Shown here one piece after another: positions 1 to 10,060 of a stretch of DNA of 64,000 nt. Source of the stretch: Mesostigma viride. Taxonomy: Eukaryota > Streptophyta > Mesostigmatophyceae > Mesostigmatales > Mesostigmataceae. Location of the stretch: the NCBI GenBank assembly GCA_009746045.1, contig RPFO01002177.1, positions 1 to 64,000 on the forward strand, written 5' to 3'. Numbering within the stretch: the stretch's first letter is position 1; the number at the start of each line of letters is the position of its first letter. The translations under genes and the position numbers were made by a program. Below the pieces are notes generated by a model. That model made no database searches. It saw only the letters and a list, made by a program, of their open reading frames with translations, and was not told the origin of the DNA.

Positions 1-320
1 CGGCCGCTAGTCGCCTGGGCTGGGCCCGGCCGACCCCCGGCGGGCCTGGCGACCCCGGCCCCGCCCCGGCCCCTCGCTCCCCGACGCTCTGGCCTCCCTT
101 CCCCCGGCCGCGGTTGGCCACCCAGCCGCCACCCCCGTCCTTGCCGCGTGGGACGGCGGCCCCCGGGCCCACGCGTTCACCTCGTGGCCGCCCTCGCACA
201 TTGTCGGCGTGGTGGGCCGCGCCACCTTTTCTTGGGCGTACTGCCCTTTGTTGCTGGACGCGGTCGGGTTGCAGGCCGCCTTCCCCTCGCTCCCTAGGCC
301 CCCGGCCTTCCTGGCCCTAG
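1..320 (+). other. GC-rich 5' flank of LINE A1, no intact ORF
   Basis: Very GC-rich sequence with coding-like composition leading into the family A LINE. All frames are short, and a TAG stop lies immediately before position 321 in the frame of the next ORF. It may be an upstream, frameshifted part of the same element that begins outside the window; I recognise no domain here. Confidence 0.3.
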
Positions 321-2339
321 TTGGCGCGTGCGGGCGACATTTCTTTCCGCCGCCCCCCGGTGACGGCCTCGACTCTTTGGGGGTATGTCTTGGAAGGATA
401 TCACGCCGGCTGCCGGCTGCCGTGGCATCTCCCGGCCGCCCGGCAGGAAGAGCTGCTTTCCCTGGACGAGCGGGTGGGTCAGGAGGTGGTCGAGTTCGTC
501 ACGGCGGTGGCTCGAGACGCACAGGTCTCGGTGCGGGCGGCCTACCTCGCGGGCGGCGCCGACCTGGGCCTCATGTCCCCGCGGCAGCTTCGCCTCTTCT
601 TGGACGCCCAGGCCCCGCCTCCCGGCCCGGTTGCCAGTGGGGGCTTTCTCATCACCTCCCTCAGCCTGGCGCAGGCCGCCATGCTGCGTGTGGAGTTCGG
701 GGCCCCCATCGCGGTTCAGGGCGGCCAGGCCATCTTGGTGGACTCGGCCGGGCGCGCCCAGCCCCTAACCGCGGGGACGCCTGTTTCTGCCTTCCTCCAC
801 GACATCCTGGAGTTGGCAGGCATCCCGCACGAATGGCACCCCGCGGCTGACCAACCGGTCGGCATCCTCTCGCGCGCCCAGATTGCTGCTCTCCCGGGTT
901 GCTGGGAGGCCGGCTGGGACCCGCCCCCCCCTCATGTCCGGTCCCTTCTGGAGGGGGACGACCCCGAGTCGGGCTCCTGTGCCATCTGCCTTGAGCCCTT
1001 CCGGCCGGGGGATGGCTTGTGTCGCCTGCCCGCGTGCGGCCACACATTCCATCAAGCGTGCATCGCGCGCAGCTTGCTCCACTCCGTGCCGCGCTGCCCG
1101 TTGTGCCGGGCTGTTGTGCCGCCCCCTGGGACTGCGCTTCCTCTCGGCCCGCCCCCGGTCTCGCTGGGTCCCCTGCCGGGTCCCCACCGGGCCCCGGGGC
1201 CAGCTGCCTCCCCGACCCCTCGGCCGCAGCCCCCGGCCTCGTTGCCGGGGCCTGGGGTGGTCGCGGGCGCGCTGGCGAGTCCCCCGGGGAGGGGCGCCGG
1301 CGTTCTCGATCCCCCTCCGCTGGGGGTCTCCCCGGTGGGCACTGCCTCCTCCGTGGCCCCGGCGGGCAGGCCGGGCGCTGGTCGGGTCGTGGTGCGCGCG
1401 CCTGCCGGCCCGGCTGGGGAGACGCCGCAGGCCCCACGTCCTGCCTTTGCTGGCGCCGCTCCCCGCCACTCAGCGCCCGCCGACGGCCTTCACCGGTGTG
1501 CCGTGCTGCTTCCCACGGGGTCCCCGTGTGCTGGTGTGTTCCACAACCGTAACCTCCTCTGCCAGCACCTTCGCGCTGTGCACCCCGATCTCGACGCGGC
1601 GGATCTGCAGGCCATGAGCTGTTACCGGTGCCCGGAAGCTCACTGCCAGCGGGTGTACTCCATTCACGGGCGCGCTCAGCACGCGCGCGCCTGTGTTGCT
1701 CAACGGCCCCTCAACCGGCCAGCAGTCCCGGCCCCCTCCCCCCCTCCCGCCTCGGCTCCCACCGGCTCCCAGCCCCCGCCGCCCGACTACTCGGCCAGTT
1801 GGCGTTGGCTTGACACGGTTCCCTGGGATGCATGCGCCATCAACCCGACGTCTACCCTGACCGACCTCCCCCACCGCGCGCGTAGCCTTTTCGCGCAATG
1901 TGCAATCGTTTCTCTCCGGCGCATGCACGCCGCTCCGGACGACCCGCTGGGCTTTAAACTGCACATGGTGACCCCCCGCCTGCTCCTCACCCCTCTCGGG
2001 CGTGGTGTGCGCGGCCTCCAGGGTGCGGTTATTGCCCGTTGCCGACGCTTTCTGCAGGGGGACTGGGAGGGGCTGTTTGGCGTGCCGCCCCCGCGCACGG
2101 CCCGGCTGTCGGGGGAGGTCAACTTCGAGCGGGTGGCCGCCGATGTCATCCGCCTCGTCCGCGAGGGGCAGCTCAGCCGGGCCATGACCCGCTTGGAAAT
2201 GGCCAAGCTGGCCCCCGCCAATGCGGCTACCCTGGCGGCCTTGGAGGCTCTTCACCCTGCGGAGCCCGGCTTCCAGCTGCCCGTGCCGGACCCCCTGCCG
2301 GCCCCCTCCGGCTGGACCGCGACTGCTTCCTGGAGGTGA
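321..2339 (+). pseudogene. LINE A1 N-terminal part: RING-H2, zinc fingers, RT N-terminus
   Basis: This 672-codon frame is the first part of the family A non-LTR retrotransposon protein. A RING-H2 finger lies at about residues 220-262 (978-1106): CAIC, then about 15 residues, CGHTFH with a following C, then CPLC; such fingers usually recruit E2 ubiquitin-conjugating enzymes. Two Cys/His fingers follow at about 1490-1695, as in the DNA-binding N-termini of R2/NeSL-type LINEs. The last 150 residues lead into the RT region (GFKLHMVTPR, then FERVAADVIR) and match the usual N-terminal RT flank of such elements. The frame opens after a stop at 318-320 without a clear ATG, so the true start is lost or upstream. 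The frame breaks at about 2330, and RT continues in another frame. Residues 1-219 carry no domain I recognise. The RING call is strong by cysteine/histidine pattern; its activity is inference. Confidence 0.75.
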
Positions 2340-2692
2340 TGCGTGCGGTCCCGCGGGCTTCCTCCACCGGGCCGTCGGGCTGGCGCTACGAGCACTTGGA
2401 GGTCCTGGTGGGGCATGGGGGCGAGGACATTCGCTTTGACACCCTCATTGACCTGGCGGCTGGTCGCGTTCCTCCCGCTGCGCGCGAGTGGTTAGCGGGC
2501 GCTCGCCTCCTCGCTCTGCTCAAGGGTGTCTTGCCCCCCCCGAGGGCAAGGTGCGCCCAATCGCCTGCGGTGAGGTGCTCCGCAAGCTCGTGGGCAAAGT
2601 GATCTGCCGCCAAAAGGCACCCGAGCTCCGTGCCTTTTTCTGCCCGCCCCTCGCAGCGGGTGAGACCTCGGTGGCGGCCCAGCTGCAGCTAG
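2330..2692 (+). pseudogene. LINE A1 RT fingers, frameshifted
   Basis: RT continues from the preceding ORF in two successive frames. One frame from about 2330 to 2540 contains STGPSGWRYEHLE, the usual conserved opening of RLE-type RTs. From about 2540 another frame contains PEGKVRPIACGEVLRKLVGK, the conserved RT fingers segment that precedes the palm. Two single-base-type frame changes are therefore needed. The reading then stops dead at the CTAG where the 4 kb element is inserted and resumes at 6740 with MGVTTPGGAD. Joining the two sides through a single CTAG keeps the frame, which shows the insertion came after the RT sequence was in place. Confidence 0.8.
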
Positions 2693-2704
2693 CTAGGAAG
2701 TCAG

Positions 2705-2960
2705 GATTGAGAAAACTGAGAAACCCTGAGAAAAATTGAGAAAAACCTGAGAAGAGCCGAGAAAAACTGAGAAGTAACTGAGAAGAGCTGAGAAGTAACT
2801 GAGAAGAGCTGAGAAAAACTGAGAATCACCTGAGAAAAGGGGGTGAGAAAAATTGAGAAGAGCTGAGAAGAAATTGAGAATTTGAAAATCTGAGAAAAGT
2901 GAGACTTCACTCGGACTGAGAAAAGTGAGAAATCACAAGAACTGAGAAAAATGAAAAACC
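2705..2960 (+). repeat. Left subterminal GAGAAA repeat array
   Basis: About twenty short motifs of the form CTGAGAAA, TTGAGAAA or CTGAGAAG are packed here, mostly in one orientation. They lie just inside the left terminal inverted repeat. Such subterminal arrays are typical transposase-binding regions in hAT, Mutator and CACTA elements; that role is inferred. Confidence 0.75.
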
Positions 2961-3920
2961 ACGAGAGAGTGAAAAACAGATTATGATAGCAGCAAGCACT
3001 GCCAACATAATTTCAGCAAGGCAATCAAGGCAACAGGTTTTTTTTATTAAAACATAATTTATTTACGTATGAAAGCCGTCCTTTTGTGCATGTATTTCTT
3101 GACATGGCCCTGCCATAAACTCGTCTAATTCTCTAGCTTGCTGGAAATTTTTCAAAGAAGATGGCTACAACTATGTTGCCATGGCTGTCTTTCACAAGGC
3201 CGCTTGCATAGCTTGATGCCCCAAATTGAAGATGTCGGTGCCGTTTGTATGCGCCACAAACTGAAAAGAATGCAAAACAAAAGCAGAACACAGGAATGGA
3301 AAATCAGCACCATACATAAGAAAGCATTTTATGTGCAGTCACAGAAGCCACAACTTGAAAAAATACCGGCACGACATCCACCTAGGTCTGACTACATGGT
3401 GGCGTTAAACGGCCAGACCAGCACTGTGGTGCACATCACAAGATGAACATGCATTTAAATCCACATCTCAAAACATACCTTAATGAGTCGCTTGACGCAT
3501 TGCCGGTGTCCTGTACTTCTGCAAAAAAAAGAATCCGTTGTGCAACCAGAACATGCATGAAATAGCATAAGGCTAGGTGACTGTACTAGATTTATAAAGC
3601 CGTCAATAACCCATTGATTCATACTGACCATTCAGCGGCGGTTCTGAAATTGTAACCATTGATCATTTAATGAATACTATACAACACTGTTATGGCTTTA
3701 TGACACATCTGTCATTGCCTTTCATCAAATACGATGACAGCTGGTTAACAAAGCTGGTCGCTTGCTAGGGCATCATGCTGGCCGCTCCCATTTCATTCTA
3801 TTGGTGCTTGCAAGAATCCAAGCAACCCGCGACACAATATGCAAGAGAAAAAAAAGATATCAGATCCTTGACATAGACCTCACCATTCTACAAGGAAGAG
3901 CTCACCAGCACCTAACCGTC
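2961..3920. other. Interior of 4 kb element, no gene seen
   Basis: AT-richer sequence with no ORF resembling a known family. A 102-codon frame at 3138-3446 has unremarkable composition and no motif, so I do not call it. Confidence 0.5.
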
Positions 3921-4658
3921 CATGCAGCAAATGTGTAGAACACGATTTATGACCCAATACTCACTTTTATGGCAAAGCAGCCCATACACATGAATCACAC
4001 CATGCACCAGATGTCACACGAGCAAGCCACAACATGGTCGTCGGATCATAAAGCAACAAACGTGAAAACGATAGCGGCCCGAATCTGAGATTCCGCGGCA
4101 CACAGAAAATAAGAAGGCTCAGAAGCTACCAGCAAGGGATCGAACATAGGACCTTAGGCATGATTTCATGCAGCAAATGTGTAGAACACGATTTATGACC
4201 CAACACTCACTCTTATGGCAAAGCAGCCCATACACATGAATCACACCATGCACCAGATGTCACACGAGCAAGCCACGACATTGTCGTCGGATCAGAAAGC
4301 AATAAACGTGAAAACGATAGCGGCCCAAATCTGAGGTTCCGCGGAACACAGAAAATAAGAAAGCTCAGAAGCTACCAGCAAGGGATCGAACATAGGACCT
4401 TAGGCATGATTTCATGCAGCGAATGTGTAGAACACGATTCATGACCCAACACTCACTCTTATGGCAGAGCAACCCATACACATGAACAACACCATGCACC
4501 AGATGTCACACGAGCAAGCCACGACATTGTCGTCGGATCAGAAAGCAATAAACGTGAAAACGATAGCGGCCCAAATCTGAGATTCCGCGGAACACAGAAA
4601 ATAAGAAAGCTCAGAAGCTACCAGCAAGGGATCGAACATAGGACCTTTGGCATGATTT
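3921..4658 (+). repeat. Three tandem 246-bp repeats
   Basis: Units begin at 3921, 4167 and 4413, each opening with CATGCAGCRAATGTGTAGAA and ending in AGCAAGGGATCGAACATAGG plus about 20 bases. The period is 246 bp both times and the units differ by only a few substitutions. A partial copy of the unit's 3' half lies inverted at about 5501-5610. Confidence 0.9.
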
Positions 4659-4759
4659 CGCGGCTGTGTGAGTCTCCAGATCCGAAGGCATCTCACTTAA
4701 TTAACGTTTCGAAACAGCCAAACTGCGAAAAACCTCTTACCGGAGGGAGTCGCCAATAT

Positions 4760-4985
4760 CAAGGAGACAACCAGCGCAGGCCAGAAATCGGGAGAATCCG
4801 GACCATGGTAGCTCGAGCCTGCCGTTATCTTGTCCGCGTTTTCGAGTCGTGCAGGATTATGAATATGAATGGAGATGGAAATGTGTAGGCTTGTGCATTG
4901 AAATTATGGCTGGCTGACGTGTAGAGCGACGAGATGACCTAGACGGTGGGGCCGGAAACAGCTTGCTTGATTGTGTTTCTCGTGG
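4760..4985 (+). mobile_element. SINE-like fragment S1 (5' half)
   Basis: Begins AAGGAGACAACCAGCGCAGG and matches the 5' half of the complete SINE-like element at 48296-48728 (which lies in the opposite orientation). Matching is lost after about 4970-4985. No flanking target duplication is evident. Confidence 0.7.
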
Positions 4986-5500
4986 GGAACGAGTCCAACG
5001 ACTACTTTCTCTGGGCGGCAAACTGCGGCAAATTGAACGCAAGCCTCATCTTGAAATCTTGACCGTCGAAATGTAACGATCCGACGACTTCTGCAGTATG
5101 CCGCAATATTTTTCTGTTGCGGAAGAGCCGTTGGGCCGGTTCCCGACGCGGGCGACCAGTGGTTTGCATTAAGTTAACTTACCTGAAGTTCTCCAACAGA
5201 AATGACCCAAGCCGCATGATGGCACTCATCGACGGCCTCAGTTCGGCCCGATTTTGGCGGCACCCAATTTGACCCCAACGGCACCTACCGACAAATACAT
5301 ACGTTTCATGCGCACCACGACCCCTTTGAGCTCTGCTATGGCGGTGGTGCTGTGGGGCCCGCATCAGACTGGGGGCCCTTATCTGCTATGGCGGTGCTGC
5401 CGTTGAGCCCGCATCAGACTGCAGGCCCTTTATGCAGGCGGGCCCTTAATGCATGTTACTTATTTATTCTTGTGCATACAAATATGAAGCAATGAAGTCC
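4986..5500. other. Unassigned interior of 4 kb element
   Basis: No ORF or RNA gene is supported. It holds a short local duplication: GCTATGGCGGTG occurs at about 5335 and again at about 5384, each followed by CCCGCATCAGACTG. Confidence 0.4.
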
Positions 5501-5610
5501 TATGTTCGATTCCTTGCTGGTAGCTTCTAGGCTTTCTTACTTTCTGTGCTCCGCGGAATCTCAGATTTGGGCAGCTAGCGTTTTCACGTTTGTTGCTTTC
5601 TGACGACAAT
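5501..5610 (-). repeat. Inverted partial copy of the 246-bp unit
   Basis: Read on the minus strand this gives TCTGAGATTCCGCGGA, then the AAGCTACCAGCAAGG and ATCGAACATAGG segments that end each 246-bp unit. With 3921-4658 it makes a long-range inverted repeat inside the 4 kb element. Confidence 0.75.
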
Positions 5611-5616
5611 GAAGCA

Positions 5617-5935
5617 ATGAAGTCGTGTCCTCCGGATTTTTGCATTTGGACCGTGTGCAGTTCTTGGAAACATGCATGGCATATGGCTAATGTAATGACT
5701 GACTAGCTAGACCGTTTCAGTGGTTTTTCATTTGCGGGTATTTCCTCGTAAATGGTGGGAAAGCGATCGCAGAAATCGTTCTCACCACTAGACACTCCCG
5801 GCCAGTGAAGCTCGAAAAACACGCCCTGATCAAGCAAGCTGTTTCCGGCCCCACTGTACAGGTCATCTTACAGTCGCTCTTTGCGTAAGCCAGCCATAAT
5901 TTCAAGGAACAAGGCTACACATTTGCATACGCTTT
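5617..5935 (-). mobile_element. SINE-like fragment S2 (3' part)
   Basis: About 320 bp match 48313-48610 closely in the same genomic orientation, for example TTTGCGGGTATTTCCTCGTA and CACTAGACACTCCCGGCCAG. It lacks the AAGGAGAC 5' end of the family. Confidence 0.8.
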
Positions 5936-5941
5936 TCTTGG

Positions 5942-6335
5942 TTATCGGTGTTCCTCTGTTTGAATGCAGGGGGGATCGCTGTGCCGACACAACGCGTTCA
6001 ACGTGCTGGGCATCAAATGAGGGATCTGGGCGACCACCAGTGCGCGACTAGTGTCGCCACTTCTTTCCGGACCTGAGGGCGAGGCTGCAGCCGGAGCTGC
6101 AGACGTACTTTCAGGGCTTAGCGCAGCTGCCAGGCTGCGTTGCGTCGAGGAGCGTTTGCTCGTCATATATTGCGCAATAGCTTCGGAAAAGTATATCAGC
6201 GTGTGCGTCTTAGAAAGACGAAGTGATTGTGATATTCACAGCCGAATTGGGTGCCCAAACGTGAAAGTTATGAGCTCCGTTGTCAGCCATGGCTACCTCG
6301 TGGCTCGTGGCTTGGATGGTACATTGGCTATATTG
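5942..6335 (-). pseudogene. N-terminus and 5' UTR of ORF1-only retroposon protein
   Basis: The minus strand encodes 74 codons starting MTSKRSSTQRSLAAAL and continuing PSGPERSGDTSRALV. This aligns with the start of the ORF at 57526 (MTSKRPLTQRSLADAL, PSGPVDSGDTSRALV). The match also covers the 5' UTR upstream of both ATGs, including AACTTTCACGTTTG and CGTCTTTCTAAGACGCACA-type sequence. Downstream the protein is lost. It is a 5' fragment of the ORF1-only retroposon carried inside the 4 kb element. Confidence 0.75.
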
Positions 6336-6415
6336 TATGATAACCCTATATTTTTCACATTCCATCTCTACCATGCTCACCGCTTGCAATGTGATGCGTT
6401 TGTATCAAGTGTGTG

Positions 6416-6730
6416 AATCTCCGCGTTCTCAGTCCTTGTGGTTTTCTCTGCTTTCTCAGTTCTTGCGGTTTTCTCAGTTGTGGCCTTGGACTTGTTTGAG
6501 AAAATTGAGAATGATTCTCAATTCTTCTCAGCACTTCTCAGGCCATTTCTCAGGTTTCGTGAAAATTTTCTCAAAAACTGAGACCAATCTGAGAATTTTC
6601 TCAGTTCTTCTCAATCGTCCTGAGAAAAACTGAGATTTTTCTCAGTTCTTCTCAATTTGCTGAGAAAATTCTCAGAAAAACGCCCAAATTGAGAAAAACT
6701 GAGAAAAAAGTGAGAAATTTCTCAACCCCC
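6416..6730 (-). repeat. Right subterminal GAGAAA repeat array
   Basis: Dense TTCTCAG and CTGAGAA motifs, here in both orientations, so that several can pair as hairpins. They mirror the left array and abut the right terminal inverted repeat at 6732-6739. Confidence 0.75.
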
Positions 6731-6739
6731 TCTTCCTAG

Positions 6740-8088
6740 TCATGGGGGTGACGACTCCAGGCGGGGCGGATATCCTCATCCATTCGGTGCAGGCCTACCT
6801 CGAGGCCCACCCCACCCACGCTGTCGTCAAGGTCGACTGCCACAACGCGTTCAACAGTCTGTCCCGCGCCAGCATGTTTGCGGCCGTCATGGAGTCCTTC
6901 GAGGACTTGTACGCTTGGACAGCCGTGTGCTACGGCCAGCCCGGCCAACTGGTTCACATCATGGAGGACGGCACTCGCGGCGGCCTGCTGTCGCGGTCGG
7001 GCACCCAGCAAGGGGACCCCCTGGGACCCCTGTACTTTGCCGCCCCCTCCAGGGTTGCCTCCAAGCGGTCCATGCTGCCCACCCGGCGGTCGCTATTCAG
7101 GCCTACTTGGATGATATCTACCTTCTGGGCCCTGTGCCGGACACCACCGCGGCTCTGCTGGCACTGCAGACCGCGGTGGCCGACATCAACCTCCAGTTGA
7201 CCCTGGCCAAGTGCGCGGTGTACTCGCCCCAAGGTGATTGCTCCGGCTTCCCGCCCCAGCTCTTGGGCCGGGACGAGCGCCTCCATGGGTTGGATGTCCT
7301 CGGCGTTCCGGTTGGCGACCCCGCGTTTGTCATCGATGCTCTGCGGGCCGCCCTCGAGGCACGCACTGAGGTACTGCCCTTGATTGCGCGCCTTCATGAT
7401 TCGCAGACCAAGGGTCTGCTTCTGTGGTTTTGCGCTCACCCTCGCGTCGTTCACTGGCTCCGGGGCGCTCTTCCGGCTCAGGTCCGGCTGGCCGCTGAGG
7501 GCCACGACGAACGCATCCAGTCGGCCTTGGCGCAGCTGGTCCCGGGCCCCGACCTCCCGCCACATGCTATTCGCATTGCCTCCCTGCCTGCACGGATGGG
7601 TGGCTGTGGTCTGACTCGTGCCGCCCGGGTGGCCCCAGCAGCATTTTTGGGCTCCGTCGCTCAGTCGTGGGCGGAAAGCTGCCGGCTCCTGCCCCTTTTG
7701 GCAACGGCAGCGCCTGACCTCCTGGACCCCAGCAGCCCTTTGCCCTTCGTCACCGCCATCCAGGAGGCCTATGCTGAGATCCAGCAGGCCTGTTCTCCCG
7801 TCCGTGCCGCTCAGGCGGTACAGCGCCACCTCCCTCGCGGCACTCCCTCGGTCGCCTCCGTTCAATCTCCCGCCGCATTCCCTGCTCGCGTCATCGATAA
7901 ACACCAGAAAACCTACGCGGGTATTCTGCACACGGCTGATTGGATTGCTCTTTTCGCGGACCTCAACGCCCAGGGACGTGCGTGGCTGTTCTCGCTTTCC
8001 TTGCGGAGTGTGGGCTCGGCGTACCTTCGTGCTCTTCCCATGGCCCCCCATTCGCATTGGCTCCCAGCCACTACTCGGTGGCGCTCCG
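6740..8088 (+). pseudogene. LINE A1 RT palm and thumb, frameshifted
   Basis: RT resumes after the insertion with GVTTPGGADILIHSVQA and then VKVDCHNAFNSLSR, which is RT motif A with its catalytic Asp. TQQGDPLGPL is the conserved segment B that follows. A frame change at about 7040 leads to AYLDDIYLLG (about 7105), the catalytic YxDD box. The thumb region continues as LLLWFCAHPRVVHWLRG and RMGGCGLTRAARVAPAAFLG, both shared with family B at 33541-34914. A second frame change lies at about 8050-8090, before the RLE domain. Enzymatic residues are present, but the gene cannot be read without frame corrections. Confidence 0.85.
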
Positions 8089-8758
8089 GCACCAGCTATT
8101 TGCCCCGCAGCCTCTTGTTCCGGCCGGGCGGCCTTGTGGTAGCTGTGGGCAGCCGCTGGATCCCACGGGGACTCACTACCTTGCCTGCATGGGGGCCGGC
8201 CAACAGAATCAGAATTGGTATTTGTATTTGCACACTGTCCTCCTGACGGTGGTGCTCGCCATGATTCGGTCGGTTTTCCCCCACGCGAACATCCGGTCCG
8301 AGGATGCGGATGGCGCTGCCTTCTATTCCCCCAACCACCGGCCTGACATCGTGGTGCTGGACTTTGAGGGGGGTGGCCGGCATCTGCTTATCGACGTTTC
8401 GGTGGCGCGGCCCTTGGCTCTTAGCCACGTGGCTGGGGCCTCCCTCACGGCAGGTTACACGGCGGACCGGGCGGAGCGGGCCAAGCTCCTGGCCTACGGC
8501 GACGTCGGGCACCATCGTGTGGTGCCCTTTGTCCTGGAGGAGTTTGGGGCCATGGGGCCCCTGACCTCCGCCTTCTTCAAGGAGTGTTGCCGGCTCCGGG
8601 AGGACCGGCTGGACCTGGAGGGCCAGCGGGCCCCATGGTCGGCGCGGACCTGGACGTCATATTGGCGTCAGCGCTTGTCGGTGGCGCTGACTCGGGCCAT
8701 GGCTGACATCATGCTCCGCCGTACGCGGGCTGATTTTGCGGTGCAGCAGGGCTATTAG
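8050..8758 (+). pseudogene. LINE A1 CCHC and restriction-like endonuclease domain
   Basis: The C-terminal domain starts at RHQLFAPQPL and has a CCHC knuckle, CGSC then GTHYLAC. It continues to a PD-(D/E)XK-type core: HRPDIVVLDF, then HLLIDVSVARP, then a Lys in AERAKLLAYGDV. This is the arrangement of R2-like restriction-like endonucleases, which nick the target and prime reverse transcription. The domain ends at a TAG after AVQQGY. Nearly identical copies occur at 13935-14285 and 32506-33201. One copy difference here (CMGAGQQNQ against CMGGQQNQ) looks like a small insertion. Confidence 0.85.
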
Positions 8759-8893
8759 GTTCCTCCCGTTAGGAGTTTCCATTGGTCTTATCGTAGTATA
8801 GAGATTTTACATGGCTCTGTATAGAGGTTTATAGCTGGGCGTTTGCTTTGGTTTGAGTGATTTCACTCTGCTGTAAGTAATTATATTATTAAT
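8759..8893 (+). other. Family A 3' UTR and 3' end
   Basis: The 135 bp after the stop are conserved in all family A copies: GGTTCCTCCCGTTAGG, then TCTTATCGTAGTATAGAG, ending CTGTAAGTAATTATATT plus ATTAAT. The copies at 14420 and 33336 end at the same TTAAT, which defines the 3' terminus used in priming. No poly(A) tail is present. Confidence 0.8.
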
Positions 8894-8899
8894 ACATAA

Positions 8900-9240
8900 T
8901 GACACCAAATGAACTCAGTTGGAGCTGGAACTTTGCACATGTTCTAAACACATCCCATGCAGCATGCCCACAAAGTTTCAGGCGGGTTGGATGACAAAAG
9001 GGTGACTGATGCTGGCAAACCCCCCCCCCAAATGCAGTTTTTCTTGGTTTTCCAAGGGTTCCAACACATGGGTGCCTATATCAATGAACTCAGTTAAGCC
9101 TAGAAAATTGCACAGCTCATAAAAACATCTATGTTAACTGCCCACAAGAAATTCAGACTGTTTGCATGACAAATAGGTGACAGATGCTAGCAAACATAGC
9201 ACAAAAATGGCAGTTCCTAGTAATTGTTTTTCGTGGGTTT
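8900..9240. repeat. 175-bp satellite, two diverged units
   Basis: AATGAACTCAGTT recurs at 8908 and 9083, a 175-bp period, and the rest of the two units aligns loosely (TTGCACA, then GGTGACWGATGCTRGCAAAC). Parts align with the units at 14465-15200 (ACCAAAT, ATGGACCTG or TTGGAGCTG, then CATGTYTA), which also repeat every 175 bp, so both look like one old satellite family. Confidence 0.6.
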
Positions 9241-9435
9241 CATCCCATATAGTTGAATGTCAACCCTTCCAGTTTGGGATATATAGTCAGGTTCCCAACA
9301 ACACATCTAGATGATATATTATGTGACATTGCAGGAACGCAAACTTAGGGGCACGCGCCCATGATACAACGTCAACATGTACATCAACAACACACACGTA
9401 ACTTAGCTAATCATCATAATAAAAAGCACACCTTC

Positions 9436-10060
<625 letters not shown>

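Larger units (their letters stand above)
2693..6739. mobile_element. 4.05 kb TIR-type insertion inside LINE A1
   Basis: This block interrupts the RT of LINE A1. Its ends are perfect 8-bp inverted repeats, CTAGGAAG (2693-2700) and CTTCCTAG (6732-6739), followed inward by TTGAGAAA-like sequence on both sides. CTAG also precedes the left end (2689-2692), so removing the block plus one CTAG restores the RT frame; this fits a 4-bp target duplication or a palindromic target. Both subterminal regions are packed with GAGAAA/CTGAGAA motifs. The interior has no transposase-like ORF; it carries 246-bp tandem repeats, two SINE-like fragments and a piece of the ORF1-only retroposon. I read it as a non-autonomous DNA transposon that has collected other repeats. 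The superfamily is not determined. Confidence 0.7.

Noticed and set aside
321-2339. A host RING-finger gene
   Set aside because: The same frame runs on through LINE-type zinc fingers into the RT N-terminus, and RT continues directly afterwards.
4600-4660. GGGATCGAACAT in the 246-bp units as a tRNA-derived SINE B box
   Set aside because: The reverse complement has TTCGATCCC but no T-stem and no A box; coincidence is likely.
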